64,000 nt of DNA, from the NCBI GenBank assembly GCA_013398955.1, contig VWPU01005354.1, forward strand, positions 30,847-94,846, in the 5' to 3' direction. Made by a program: the position numbers and the translations under genes. Shown in pieces: positions 1-13,592 of the stretch. The notes beneath the pieces were generated by a model. It was given only the letters and a program-made list of their open reading frames with translations. It made no database searches and had not been told where the DNA came from. Each line of letters begins with the position of its first letter. Positions within the stretch are counted from its first letter, which is position 1. Origin of the DNA: Callaeas wilsoni (taxonomy: Eukaryota; Chordata; Aves; Passeriformes; Callaeidae).

Positions 1-1765
1 TTAATAAGCTTTGCCTGCAACATGAGGACAGAGAGTTGTTAGGTCACAGCGGGGCCTTATTATGAGTCTTCACAAGACTCACTTGTACTATGTCACAAAC
101 TCATAGCTCAGAGCAGATATTCCAATGCATTGTTGCAACCAAAGCTAAAGATAATGCAGTGAGTAGCTGTAATGAGTATGGTGTAAAAATTACTCATTTT
201 TGGAAGGAAAAGGCACCTTGATTGTTTGGCCACAATGTTCAACCTCATCTGAGTCCACCTTGCCTGCATAAATGAATGTTCTTTTTATTTGCAGTGACTA
301 AGTTAGCAGCCTGTGTATTAATTTTTAAAACTTTATTCTCAAGGTAAATTTTATAATCCCTATGTTCGTTATGTGTTTTTATAGTACGAAATACATGAGT
401 CAACAAATAGCATAGTTCTTCATCTCTACCAGCCTGTTCTGAATCCTGCAATGTATAACATTACCATCATTAATTAAAAATATAATTATTTCTTAGAATA
501 TATCATCATTATATAATAAAGAGAAATTTTTACTTGACTATAAAAAATAAATGAAGATAGTAGTTATAATCCCGCAAATTTTAATACAACACTTATTATT
601 CTGCTTGGCAACATGCTTCCAGCAGATAATTTTACATTGCATATAAATAAATAATGCTCTTCTAACTCATTCTCATGACCTTTTATCCCCTGCTCATACC
701 CATAATAAAAGGAGTAAGAAGTAAGGCTTTAAAAACTGTTTCAATGACTTAATATCCTAATGTGCATCAAAACTCACAAGAAATTCCCACTACCTTCAAC
801 ACCATGTGCCTTCATTCAGGTGGCCTTATACTTCAGGTAATTACTTTTCTCAGCAGAGCTTATTAGGGAGAATAAGGGTGTATATGTTGTGAGCTGGGCT
901 GGCTTCTGTGGAAATGGCTGTGGTGTCGAAGCTCTGTACTAGCACGGTGGTTTGCACTGGTGCATGGATGCCCAAATCAGAGCTGCCATTGGCTTTTCAC
1001 CAGTCATGGACTAATTCTGTGCAAAAATCTTTAAACTGAAAGGTACAATAAGAAGATTGTCTCATAATAATGGAAAGTTTCCATTTGCAATTTGTTAGAA
1101 AGAAAATATGAATAACTGACTGAAACATTTCGCTGTCTAAATTATGTCTCTAAAGATTTTGTATGCTGCTGTCCCTCTTGATTCTTCTGGCAGGCAGCTT
1201 ATTTAAAAACATTTGAGACTTTTAAATTCTTAGTTTATGGCAGCACTTCAGACAACAACCATAAGTAATTATGCTTGCATACATGGATAAAGGCAATTGC
1301 CAGTCCTATTAGTGTCAGACAGTGATGCACGTTTGAAAGTAAACGGTACTTTGGTTCGTCTCATTTGTGCTGCTGACAAACTGAGAAGTTAATGGTTCCT
1401 GGGAAGTATTATGAGATCTACTAATTGAGGGCTCTACCAAGCTTTAGATAATATTATTATTACCATTATTAGCATTAATTATAGTAGTAAAAACCATAAC
1501 AGCAGCCAGTCAGGAGGAATGGCAGTATGTGACTAAGCAGGGAGTCATTGTTGGATCCCTCTCCAGAACACCTGTGCTCATGCCTAATAAGAAACAACAT
1601 AATTTATTGCAAATGTCTTGTGGTTTGCAGGTATTCTAACTCTGAAAGCATTAGAATTCAATTATAGAGATGACTCTCAAATCTCTATTTTGCCCCCCCC
1701 ATCTTCTCCTATGCATCTGAGATCTTCCAAAGAATAATCAGAAAAAGGCAGTTGACATGAGAAAT
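1..1765. other. AT-rich non-coding DNA, nothing recognised
   Basis: Stops are frequent in all six frames. I see no repeat family, RNA gene or exon-like interval. A run of eight C lies at 1693-1700. The minus-strand open frame at 245-451 is short and has no domain. Confidence 0.6.

Positions 1766-1801
<36 letters not shown>
1766..1801. repeat. (CTA)12 trinucleotide microsatellite
   Basis: Twelve perfect CTA units, read directly from the sequence, followed by 'gctaattg'. There are no interruptions, which suggests the array is recent or still changing in length. No coding frame runs through it with any sign of function. Confidence 0.97.
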
Positions 1802-2217
1802 GCTAATTGAGGAACTCACAAAATAAGACTGAGCCTGCTGACCTACAGGAGGCAGAACTGATGCTCAGATTCTTAACAACACATAAAAAAGAATAAAAAT
1901 GAAGTTGCTAGAAAACATTTCATTATTTGGGGAGTGATAAGTTTTCTCTCCATCATGGCAGGGAAAGTATATTCAAAAGGAAGAGGGAGCTCAGTTGTGG
2001 GTTGTGGAAGGAACTCTCGGGGAAAACTTTAATCAACTGGACCTGGATCTCTTATGTTCTTACTAGCTCTGTGCTCCCAGATTTTCATCTATACCTTTAC
2101 TTCCTGGCTGAGGGAAGGCAGAAGGCAGTATGGGTCTCATCATTTGCCATGGGATTAGGAGAAATCTTTGCTGGGGATTTATTAGAGGTGTGGATGTGTG
2201 TTCGCATGTTTATCTGT
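1802..2217. other. Non-coding DNA between microsatellite and CR1 tail
   Basis: No recognisable element. An open frame of 113 codons begins at 1927 and runs into the CR1 tail. It has no domain and is probably chance. Confidence 0.5.
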
Positions 2218-2336
2218 CTGCATGTGGAACTCAGAGACATGGTTCAATGTTGGACTTGGCAGTGTTAGGTTAATGGTTGGATTCAACAATCTTTGGTGTC
2301 TTGTCCTACCTAAAGTATTTTACGATTCTATGATCT
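2218..2336 (+). mobile_element. CR1 LINE 3'-end fragment
   Basis: The segment matches the CR1 3' untranslated end from memory. It contains 'gacatggttcaatgttgga', 'agtgttaggttaatggttgg', and a decayed 'cttgtcctacctaaag' where CR1 has 'cttttccaacctaaa'. It ends in 'acgattctatgatc', the CR1-type tail. Only the terminal ~120 bp is present, which is the normal 5'-truncated form for CR1. It is moderately diverged, with several substitutions in the usually well-kept core, so this is an older insertion. It carries no coding part. The plus orientation follows from the position of the tail. Confidence 0.85.
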
Positions 2337-5300
2337 ATTTATCTTTGCTGTATTCCTGATTTTTTGCTATGTAGCATGAGCACATCCGTGGCAATGATGA
2401 GGAAGATAGCTCTTTTGCTCTGAGAGCCAGAGACCTTTTGGTACACAATGTCTGTACTCACTTTCCAGGTGAGTTTCCATTAGGCAGAAGAACAAACAGC
2501 AGGAGGGGTCTTGCGTTAATACCAGTGCACTGAGATGGAGACCTGCTGAGTGATGCCTGGCATTCTTCTGCCATGCTGCATGGAAAGGAGTGGAACAGCT
2601 GACAGTGGAATGGTGCACTAGGATTAACTTGAAAACTTTAGATACTTCTCATCGACTCATGTTAGTGATTTTGGCCCAAGAGCTATTTTTATTAAATAGC
2701 AGTGAGTTTCACAGTTCCTAGTTTCTCTTGGCTGAGCTCATTGAGGTTACTGAAGACAACTTCAATGTGTGTTTCTTGCATGCCTTTCCAACTGCTGCCT
2801 CCTCTTGCCTTTCTCCTTTAGAGATTCCCTGTCTTCATACCATCCTCTTCCTCAATTCCGGGGAATCTCTGTGGCCCCTCATCCGCAGCTGCAAACCCCA
2901 GGGACATGATGTTTGACTCTCTGTGGCCCCATTCCTGTTTTGACTGTGTTATTCCCCATCTCCATTCCTTCTTCTCCTCCACTTGTATCCCTCTCTGCCC
3001 ACTCCCTCTAGTCTTTCCACTGTGCATCCTGTCAGCCCTGTACATGCCACTGCACAATTACACTATTTCTCAGAAGGAGAAATAGTCAGAAGGAGAGGAT
3101 GTTTCTGAGATGCTGGCCCTAGTGTTGGTCTTCATCTTACTCACTGTCTGCCATGAATGCAGAAGGCTGAACCATAATTTGAAAAGACATTCAGAGAAGC
3201 GGCTGGAGGCTGTGACAGCTGCGGTCCTTTCTATGGAGCATGCTGTGGTGGTCACGGAACGTGCAGCTGGCAGAGGGTGGTAGGGTGAGATGCACCGTAT
3301 GAGTAGCCTATTTACTCTGTGGCACAAGTGATGAAAGGATGAGTGGATACGACTCTTGCACTGCAAAGGCTCAAGCCCTTTTCTGTGTACATGTCACTAG
3401 AGCATGCCAATGTTTCCAAGGACAGGTATACCTGTGCAGGTTTTGCTGGTACAGAGACACAAATACCTTTTGTGAGTACTCAGTTTCTCCTTTCATGTTT
3501 TTTTGACTGTCACCACAGTGAATGAGATTTAGCTGGTCATTCCCTGCATTTTTGACACTGCTCAGACTTAACTTTCAAAAGTTATTGTTTAATGAATAAA
3601 CAAGAATACACATTAGACAGAATGGAGCACCTTGCCTCACCCAATTGGTAATAAATTAGTGTACACTCCAGATAACATTGCTGACTGACACAGTGTTTGA
3701 CATCTCAGAACACTGTTTTTGCCAGAATAATCACGATTTTTTTATTCTTGTCATGTGCAGTACAATGTCATTATGACTCATTGCTGTTTTTCTTTGAACA
3801 TTTTTGAAGAGAGCGTTTAGAAAGTGTCAAATGGCCGTATTTTCCACAGAAGTGATAGTGCATATAAATTGTAGAATGATTTTATCATTTCTGCTGGAGG
3901 TGGGGAATATGATCTCCTTCGATGCTTGAGCAATTTTGCCAGCATCAATTAAGGAGATTTTAATTAGATTTTTAGGTATTACTTCAAACTATAAGAAAAA
4001 CATAATTTTTGATTAAATTTTGCATAATTAAGTTATATTTTGCAAATCTTTGTAACCTATACCTCTTCACTTGGAAGCTAAAAGCATGGAGGGATTGTAT
4101 AAATAAGAAGCTGAATTGGCTGTAGAAATGCTCTTATTAGTTTTGAATGTCCGGGAGCCTGAAAGTACTACACCAAATGGAAAGTCTAGCCCTAAATGTA
4201 TTCTGTTGTGTGCCCGAAGTCATTATAATGCTTTGGGGAATAAATTAATCAATTCTGAAGAGCTAGTCAAGAGAAATTAAATGGCAAAAGGATTATTAAT
4301 GTAACATGTAGGCCATATAATTTAGGACACAGATTGTTAACAGCACAAAGCAGAATTAACTTTGTTGTCCTTGCATATAATAATTCAATCAAAAGTAATG
4401 TTAGTGACATTTTGAGAGGTACAAAAACTGTAAGACCTCAAATTATCATGGGCATCAAATGGAAGTTAACCACTCAAGACCCTTCTCTTTTTGAAAGATT
4501 CCCACAATTTTATGGACAAATCTGGAAACAGGAAGCAATATAAGATGGGAGAAGCTGAATGAGTGTAGCATTAGGTAACATAACCCTTTCTCCTGCATCA
4601 CTCCATGTGACCCTGGTTTTGTGGATGTACAGCCTATATACCCATCTGGCCCACCAAGTAAGACTGAAGTTGTATCTATCTTTGGGACATTATACTGTAT
4701 CTGTCATCGTGATAATGTGAAGCTGCATATCTGGAAGCCCTGAGTATTTCATTTTCATATTGTATCTGGCAGATCCTTGTAGTGCAAAGTTCACTTTGCA
4801 CTGTTTTTGGAAGGGCTCAGCAGAGGTTATTCTCTGCAGCTGGTCATCCTGAGTGCTGCCTCTGAAGTAGCACAGGGTGCTTGGCTGCTAGCAGGAAGGA
4901 AAACCTTCCCTCTCAGTAGTACAAAAAGCAGAGCTGTGTTTGTACTTGAAAGAATAAATTAGTATTTCATTTAAGTAGTCACTTACATAACCTGTTCACA
5001 CTGTAACCCCCTCTGTAGCCTTCCCCCTGGCCCAGGCTGGCACTGGTGATATCCAAGGATCCTTGGCTCGACTTTGCATGGGCCAAATGCATAACCCTGG
5101 CTCACACTGTTGAAGAAATTGCCTTATGTGGAGAACCAGCTATGAGAGGTCTACAGAAAGGTAAGAAATGTGAAATTGCAATCGGATGTAGGTTTGTTGA
5201 GGCAGAGGTCTCTCTGCATGTGGCTAAAGGTGTTGGTTGGCCTGAATGAGAGTGCTAACTCTTAGGAGCTGTTCTTAGGAGCTGTGACTTTTGCTGATAG

Positions 5301-8300
5301 TCTGGGTACCTCAAGCCATTTCTCCCATGGATCACTTCTAAAATGTTTCCATTGGAAGGCACTCTGTTACTTGGCATCTTGGAACTTGGCACTGAAGTCA
5401 AGCAGTATTGTTACTGCTTCTCATTTGAACATCTGAAATTTTTAGAGAGCTGATGAGTAGCTGGATTACTAAGAGCAAGTACTGTATAAAGAGGAGTAAG
5501 TAGTCTTTGTTGTGTGCAAGTTTGTTTTTTTAGCTTTTGTGAGCATTTGCTAGGGAAAAAACCATCACATTATTCCTGAAAACATTTTCCCAATGTGAGC
5601 TTGCACAGGCTAATGTTTGCTTGAGACTAAGAATGCAGCCTCTGGAGTTTACATAGAAGTTTGCGAATAACCTTCTGATTGTATAATTCTCAGTCTCTTC
5701 TATTCCTTGCAGAATGGATAGTAGTGGTCCTTATGAATGCTATCAGGGCATCTGTACAGCAACTGATATGATCGTTGTCAGTGGTTCTAGAAGTTTGGAG
5801 TCATATCTATCTCTGATTTTTTATAAGCATGAAAAATTCCTATGAGAGAAATCCATAAGCATGATATGAAAAAATTATGTTATATTTATTTCTGATCTTT
5901 ACTGCTTTAGAATTGTGTTTTATGTGGAAATGCTTAGATTTCTTTGCTGAATTCTGAGCTTGTGACTGAGTTTATGACAGTAGTGGTGATAAAGAAGGGA
6001 TTTAACTTCTAAGGGAATATCATAGGTGACTTAAAATTAATTAGCCCAGACATTTATTAATCAAAGGGAAGATTTAAAATTAAAGATTTTCACAACGCAA
6101 TCTTACAGTCAGCTAGGTCATAATTTCTGCAGTGAAATGCCACCTTTGGTGAAGCAATATATCCATGTAATGTTATGAGATCATTATAATGATGACAGCA
6201 TTTCTTTACTTGGAGGGTGTCCATAAAGCAAAGAGAGTTTGTATGTACCCATTGAGAGAATTGGGTTCACCTATCACGTTCACTGACAGATTTGTTTCTG
6301 TGTGCATCCATTCTACTAAACTATGTGTGTTGAAGTATGATATTTTCCCAGATGTGCAACAGATGTCTTAAAACATCAACTAGAGTTTTATAAATTATAC
6401 AGCTCTATTCTAAGTCATGTTAGAAGTACTATTACTGCAGTGCTAAAAAGGATTTATATGTCCAAGAGTAAATAATTAATAGAATAGTTGATATGCAGGG
6501 AAGATTACACTGGTTAAGTGTACATGAGAGACGATACCAAACTAAACTTTTCCTATAGACTTTGTGTTGAGAACCTTTGACATTGTGTTGAGAGCCTTCA
6601 AAGGCTGTCAGGGGTGAATTGGTTCAGGGTTTAGCTCTTAATTTTCGATTATATCTGCTTGTCTTCTAACAGTTCAGCTCTGTCAAAGAGACATGAAAGG
6701 TACATCATTAAACTGAAAATATTGGGAACCAGCTGAGTGAGTGTCTGGCACAGGATTTATTCCCCTTTCAGAAATATGACTTTATTTTGCTATGATTCCA
6801 CCTACAAGGCAGGGTTTGTATAGTCTTTCTAACTTGAGTATGTACACAAAAATGCCTCAGCTGAAAGGAATATTAAAGCCTAACTAGTGTAAAGCACTGA
6901 TGCAAATCTGTTTCTAGCCTGTTCTCTCCACTCTTATCTCAAACTCATTCATGTTACTGGAAATCACTACAGGAAGAGATTATTCTAGAGATGAAAAGAA
7001 CTAATTACCATAGTTTTTTCTTCTTCTATATTTCTGTCACATCAACATATATAAGAGTCTCACTGAAAAGCTTTCTGTTCTGTAGAATGTTAGATAGAGG
7101 GCAGATGTAGTGCTGTCTTTACTACTGAGGCTGTCTTTTATCGATTGGTTTTGGAGCAATGTGTTCCATCATGGTGAAAAAGAAGACAGGACAACTCATT
7201 GGAAACATAAGCTGTTGAGCTGTTCTTCTCCTCAGGAAGCAGCTGTAATAGGTCTTGTTTGCTCAACCAAGTGTTTAACGTTGTTGGTTGAGATGTTATT
7301 ATTCAGGCAGTGCAATTTTCATGTAATACTTCTTGTTAGAACCTCTGCTCATATAAAAGTTTTGAATAGTTAAAATAAGTTTAGATATTGAACAAAGCTG
7401 CCTGCTTGGCAGGTATATGGTGCTCAATACACATTCCGTCTATATCCCAGCTCTAAAAAGGAAATAGTCATTGGGATATATCCAAGCATATTCTAAAGCT
7501 TGTGATGAGTTTTACCTATAACACTTGAGATAATTCTAACACAGCAATTAAGAACTGCTTTTTGAGAAAGAGGGTTTGGACATATTTTGGTGAGTGAAAG
7601 TGATTGATGATTTATTCAGTGATTTAATGAGCAATTTCCAGCAAAATACCTGTTTGATGAAATAAAAGGCAAAGTTAATCTGGTCTGCTGTTTTGTCCAT
7701 CTTCATTCACTATAATTTTAACAGTTAAAAAGAGTTATTAAAACAGCTTAAATAATAAGGATGTGGACTGGACAACCCCTTTCCCCCGCCTTTTTCTGTT
7801 ATTCAAATATTATTCAAAATGGATACATCTCCGAGGAGAAAAGTTTTCCCTTGAAGTGATTGCTGATACTATATGCCAAGAAGGCTCTTATATAAAAATA
7901 CAGCAGCATGCATATCAGTGAATGGCCTATCAGACAAACTTCCTAGTTATAGGACAGATTACATTACATACTGAATATATCTTTTTCATTATGTTTGATG
8001 AATTTTTATAAATTAAAATGTAGCCTGCAAATCTCTGTGTACAAACGTCTGTAAAATAGGTATTGGTGGTGACACGAATCCATCTCATAAGGTTCCCTAT
8101 GCATCTGTTGCTTCTCAGCACTTACAGCAGCAGCAATGGCTTCTTTGCCTTTGTGCAGAGTGAGTCCATTTGCTAAGACTTAACATCTTCCCTCCCAAAA
8201 TAAGTGAGCTAAGTGATGTTGTGAATGGCTGCTCAAGTCAAAAGACCTGTCAGGCTCTCTGATCTTTGTTGGTGACCTCATGGAACAGTGTAACCTTGTG

Positions 8301-11300
8301 ATAGCTTGATTCCACCCTGTACATTATATAGGTAAAACCAGGGTTTTGTAGCTTGAATATATCACATCTGTCCTCTGGTAAAAGTGCTGAATTAAATTAT
8401 CACCTATTTTCCAGTTAATGAGAGATGAGAAGAGAGGTAAAGATGGTCTATTTGGTTTTCCATATCATTCATAGACAGTGGATGAGTTCAATATATTCTT
8501 CAATATAGAAGATATTCTTCAGTGTAGAAGATGACATTCTCTTTCCTAATATCCTTTGTTTGGAAATTGTACTACCAGTGCAATGGGAGAGAGAGAGATC
8601 TTCAAGCAATGCAGTAGGTCACTATGTAATTGAAAAATGTCATACTGTGCAGACATAAGGGGAAGAAGGTATTGTTGCCAAAACAATTTTAGTTCTAGTA
8701 TGCTTTAGCTTTTCCGTGCCTGATTTTACCTGCCTCACCCCAAGCTCTTCAAAGGTCTTCTTTCCCCTATACTTTGTGTCTTCTAAGTCTGAAATTTCTA
8801 TATATCTATGTTTATAATGGAGAATTATTGGAAAGTGGGCAACCTCTCCAACCTTTATTATTCATTTAGTCTCACAGGATTTTTCCTGAAACTGGTGGAA
8901 TGAAGTGGTCTCCTGAATCACAAGTTAATATCTCTGACTACTGTCATTATATTAATGTAATTTCATAAAAAAATTTTTAACATTTCTGGATCTTTGTCAG
9001 TCTCTTTTATCCAAACATGTGGGTATAAAATTCAGCAAATCAGGAATTAAGTAAAAATAAGCTTGATTTTTGAGTACAGAGAAAGTTATGAAATATCAAA
9101 GTATTTTACTTAAGATTGAGCTTAAATGATGTGGTATGTCTGTGTGGGTATCATCATGGCAAAAATGCTGATATATGCTTTTGTAATAAAATTTCTTACA
9201 ATTTCATAATAATCTTTAAGAATATTTGCTTAAATCATATTTATAACTCTGGGCATAATTGTTCCTTCTGCTCTAAGTGTGGTACCAACTATGTTCTTTT
9301 GAGATTAAGAAAATTTTAGTTGCAGACAAAACAGATAGATGACTTCCCATTGTGTACTATTTTCTCTGTGCTACTTAAGTCTCATCATAATTTGATATCA
9401 TAGTTCAACTATGTCACTTTTCGTTAAAAAAACAGGAACAACTATTCATCTTCAACCCTCACCATATAGTGGAGATACTAATATGCAAGAAGGCATTAGT
9501 CAAATTAGCATATTCTGCAAACCATGCTCATCTGTGTAACTGATTCAATAATTGCATGTGTTCTTTCTTCTCTGCAATGAAACTTGTCATCCTTGCTAAT
9601 TGAAAAGGGTCAGGCTTCTTTTGGCAAATCCATGAACTGTGAGTAATCTAGTTTTGGGAAGAAGTTTTTAGGTTTTTTTCATTTTTTTGCTGACAGCTGC
9701 TTTTTGGAGAGAGAAGGGAGTCCAATAGTGTAACACTAGTATTGTATGTTACTATACAATGATCAAGAACTTTTTGTTACTCTTGGTACAGTGAAGGCTT
9801 TTTATTATTTTAATGCATTTGTTCAAAGATGGGGCTACTGCTAAAACCCAGGAGTTTCTTCTTCTTTTAGGCTTACCCTTGAAACACTTTTACATTTTTA
9901 TGTTTAAAATGGAATAAACCCACTTTACTTACGTATTTTGCCATTCTGCATTTTTTTTGTTTTGTTTGTTTTGTCTTGTTTTTTAAAACTAGCATCTTTT
10001 GAGCAGTCTATCTTATGATGTGTGTGGTAACATGATGCATGCATGACTTTTACACAGTTAACTTGCTACTACACTCATCAAAATTATTTTATTACTTTCC
10101 ATGGCAAATACTGTCCTTCTTTTGAGAATTTCTGCTTTTGCTCCTCCAATCCCAAAATCATCATCAGGAACGTGGTCTGAAGCACACAGCCAGCAACTGA
10201 AACCTCACTAAGATAGTTCTGTTATTGTATGTTAAAAAGTCCTCAGCTCTTTGTTGTTACTAAACAATGTTTTGGATTTCTGCTTTTAAACTATTTTTTT
10301 TTTCTCCAGTGAAGAAAGAAGATAAGAAAGTGTCTGTCATCTCAGGGCCAAGCCTTCACATTTAACAGTGCTCAGCATTTATTGAATAGAAGTGCCTGCA
10401 GAAACTGGTTCTGACCTGAGAAGGCCCAGGTCCTACAGGGCTCCAGGGAGACCCCATAGTGTCAGCACTGAGGTCTCTGATGGTTTTTGGAGATTCCTCA
10501 TACTCCCCAGCCTGTGAATTGTGGAGGATCCTCAGCTAATTCTGACATTTAGCTAGGATGAATCTAGGTCTGAGTTTATGTGGTTTTCAATGCACAAGAT
10601 ACATTGTCATTGTTAGTTTTCTATCTTTTTATTTAAGATTCTGATTCTAACTCACAGTACTTAACAAAACCTGGATATTTTAACATATATCTTGTGCTTA
10701 CCTAAAAGGCAAGACTGATGGCCACCACCTGCAGAGAATCTATGGGTTGTACTGTAAGTTGGAGACACATGAAGACACCATTCCCTCTGCTTTTGTAGTT
10801 GATGGTTTTTGGCTCACGTAGGAACAAGCTTCACAGACTCATACTGGCTCCTCCATGAGTGGTCTCAAGGAAGACGGACACATTCTCTTTTGGTCTGATC
10901 CCTTGTTCCTAAGATGTAGAGGGTGCAAACTGCTATGTGTTCAGGTAGTCAGTGTATTTTGTTTTCTCTCCTGAGCTAGCCATAAGTTAGGAAATATAGG
11001 CAAACCAGAAGGTGAGAAAAAGAGGCTTCACAAACCTACAGGAGCATACAGTATAACTTGAAAAATACCTCTGTAGAAAGAAAATCTGAGATCCAAAGAG
11101 TGAGGAGTTTCTCAGACTTGTTTTGCCATTTGAGGAATTTTAACTCTCCTTGTCTCCAAATGCCAGTATTTCTCATTGCCCTTTAGTTTCCTGCCCAATA
11201 GTCTCAGAAACTTACGGACTCCTTAAATGTAAGTTTGATGCTGAAGTCCATTTCACAAATATAGTTTTCCTCCTCTGGGTTTGTGGTGACTCTTAAAATT

Positions 11301-11829
11301 TTGTAAATACTTGTTGTTCTGCAACCTTGCTGTGGTTTTCTGGAGTTTGTAGCTGGCTGAATGTGCATAAGTAAAGCCCACTTGGCTGTACCTTATTCCT
11401 CTTGGTAACAAATTCCTCAGTTTCCCTCTCATTTATATTTAGTCCTAATATCTTGTAGTCCTTCCTTAAATGAATGGTTCCATTTAAAGGCAGAACACAA
11501 CATAAAATATAGCAGTCCATTACAGCCTTACCACTTTGCTACAGATTTATCTAAGCAGTTTAGTTTCTATTATAACTCCACTCAGGAGCTTCACGTGCTC
11601 CTTTTCTCCCCCCTTCTCTCACTTATCTTTCTGAGAACGTAAGGTACAAAATGATAATTCACTTGCCTGCTGTCTACCTCCTTCCACGCTGTACCTTTAG
11701 CTGTACCCTTAATGTCTCAAAGAAATTCAGTGGTCAATTGCATTTATTAATTTATACATACCAGTCATATTTGTTTCCTGCAAAACACTGGATATTGACT
11801 TCATTGCAGCAGTTACACAAATATTTATG
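2337..11829. other. Long non-coding stretch, no gene recognised
   Basis: About 9.5 kb of AT-rich DNA. All open frames are under 100 codons and show no domain. Small items seen are a 22-bp inverted repeat at 4781-4802, a short tandem 'tcttaggagctgt' pair near 5258-5284, a GA run near 8587, and T-rich runs near 9950-9985 and 10292. I recognise no transposon, RNA gene or promoter. Confidence 0.55.
4781..4802. repeat. Perfect 10-bp inverted repeat with 2-nt centre
   Basis: The left arm is agtgcaaagt (4781-4790), the centre is tc, and the right arm is actttgcact (4793-4802). The arms are exact complements. There is no T-run suggesting a terminator, and no longer hairpin around it of the size a microRNA precursor needs. 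Function is unknown and chance is plausible. Confidence 0.9.
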
Positions 11830-12345
11830 CAAGGCAGGTCATGGATCAGGCTGTGCCTCAGTGCCTGCCCTGCTCAGGGCAGTGCAGTGCTGGGAGCAGT
11901 TTTGCTGAGTTGCCTGTTAGAAAACCTCCGAAGAAGGTCCGTTATCAGATGATGATGATGCTGCTGTGGGGTGATAGGTTGCCCAGCCCCTCCCTCCCTC
12001 CCTCTGCCTGTCCTGACTGCAGAGCACTGTGCTGCTCTCTGCCTGAAGTTTTGGGAAGGAATTCAGGAGAGAGCCTTCTCCTCCTGCCCTCGGCCCTGTT
12101 CTTCTGTCTCCTGTCCCCAGGAGAAAGGACTTTTGATGTTTGTTTGGCAGCCCAATGCTGCCCCATATATACAGCATCCTTTACCACCTGTCTGTCCCTT
12201 GTTGTGAAGAACCCTCTTCATGTGAACCTGACTTTGTTTGCTTCCCAGCTGTGTCCTAGGAAACTCCGTTGTAGACCACAGGAGAGCAGCAGTGCACAGC
12301 CACCTGATTCCCTAACTGGCGTTCACTTAAATTGTATGTAACTGA
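11830..12345. other. GC-richer island with overlapping open frames
   Basis: About 500 bp is clearly richer in G and C than its surroundings. It is open on both strands (166 codons plus at 11841-12341; 86 and 80 codons minus). Openness in several frames at once is typical of GC-rich non-coding DNA, because stop codons are AT-rich. It contains a ccct run near 11990-12006 and a 'catatataca' TATA-like string near 12164. The 166-codon product has no signal peptide, domain or motif I recognise. It could be a decayed retroelement piece, a lineage-specific transcript or a regulatory island. The sequence does not decide. Confidence 0.4.
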
Positions 12346-13520
12346 AGGATCTCATTTTCAGGCAGTGCTGAACAGTCAGAGCTCCTGGGACAGTCAACAG
12401 GAATGCTGGCCTTAAACCTCAGGAAAAGTCAGATACATAGTGATGCAGGGCATTCTTTAATTCTCAGGTTGGAGGTAGTTTTTATTATCTGAGGTAAGCT
12501 GTTGCATACAATCAGAGCTGAAGGTATATTTATCTCAATGAAAATGAAAAATATACTCCTCCCTCTGTTGATTAAATCTCTTTATTATGTGCTAACAACA
12601 TTTCAATGGCAGCTACCCACTATTACTGTCATTACAGTTCAGGTGGTCTCGGACAATTAAAGTAAAATCAGGAGGTTTCTGCAAATTAAGCAGTTATAGG
12701 AACAACTGCTTCTATGTCAACTCAGCTGCTTCTGACATTCAGTCAAACAACTGACAGCTGCTATGTGTAGCAAGGCTTAGTCCCTGTTTCAAATAAAAGA
12801 AACTTCTAGCGTGAATGTTTATAGCCTAGGGTTCTGAAATTGAAAGACAGTACTTTCTGGTCCAGTTGTAGATGACAGGAAGGTTAACTGATATAGCTAT
12901 AAACTGACAAAAAAATTTAAACCATCAATGTACTTTTGGGAAAGAAAATCCTGTTCATCTTTCTTAGTTCTGTGTATCTAGAGCACCTCATGCACAAAAT
13001 TTTCTTTTCCATCAAGAAAGATAATGGGTAGGAATTTGGTGGTGGTTGTGGGTGAAGCTGAGAAGGTGGCTGCTTGGCGTTTATGCATTGAAGAAAAAAA
13101 AAAAGAAAGAAGTGTTTTGAAACCTGCTAAATTTCAGTATGCTCCAGGGGCTGTGGTGGCAGAACTGACTGCTCAGGAGCTGTGCTGCTGCAGTGAGGCT
13201 GTGTCAGCCTGAGGACACTGAGGGCATGCAGCACTAGAGGATGTTTGTCCTGCACCCCAACAATGACACCAGTCCAGAGAACAATAATCTTTTATCTTAT
13301 GGTGCAAAATCCCTGTGGTGTGACCTTCTGCATGTGTGTCCTTCATAGGCAGGCTGCTGCTGCTGAGTTTTGACATGGAGCCTGGGATTTTTCTGTGTGT
13401 CAAACACACCACCAGTTTTCACCCAGACTGTAACTGAGCCTTACATCCTTGGAGCTGGAGATTGCATTGCTGGCTGGAGAGGTGCAGGGTTGGTTGTGAA
13501 CGACTGTGGGGAAAGAACTG
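12346..13520. other. Non-coding DNA, nothing recognised
   Basis: Mixed composition. An A-run near 13090-13101 and the moderately GC-rich 13140-13500 are visible. No gene or known repeat is recognised. Confidence 0.5.
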
Positions 13521-13592
13521 TGGGGGAATAACAGTAACTCAGTGGTAACACTGTCACTCTCTGGGAGCCCAGGAGACGCCTCTATCCCATAG
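13521..13592 (+). mobile_element. Possible degenerate tRNA-derived SINE head
   Basis: The segment contains 'taactcagtggtaacac', which resembles a pol III A box (tRNA D arm). About 30 bp on, it contains 'ctgggagcccaggagacg' and a decayed 'cctctatccca' where a B box (GGTTCRANTCC) would lie. The order 'CAGTGGTtag...CACTC..CTGGGAG...GGAGAC...TCCC' is the layout of the tRNA-like head of old amniote SINEs, as I remember them from turtles and crocodilians. There is no intact tRNA: the T arm does not pair and the B box is degraded. A second head of the same type lies on the other strand at 15731-15830. The family assignment is inference. Confidence 0.4.

Noticed and set aside
4775..4810. MicroRNA hairpin
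   Set aside because: The stem is only 10 bp with no extended pairing, far below a precursor of about 60-70 nt.
11841..12341. 166-codon open frame as a gene
   Set aside because: The same interval is open on both strands, is GC-rich, and shows no domain, signal peptide or familiar motif. Openness is explained by composition.
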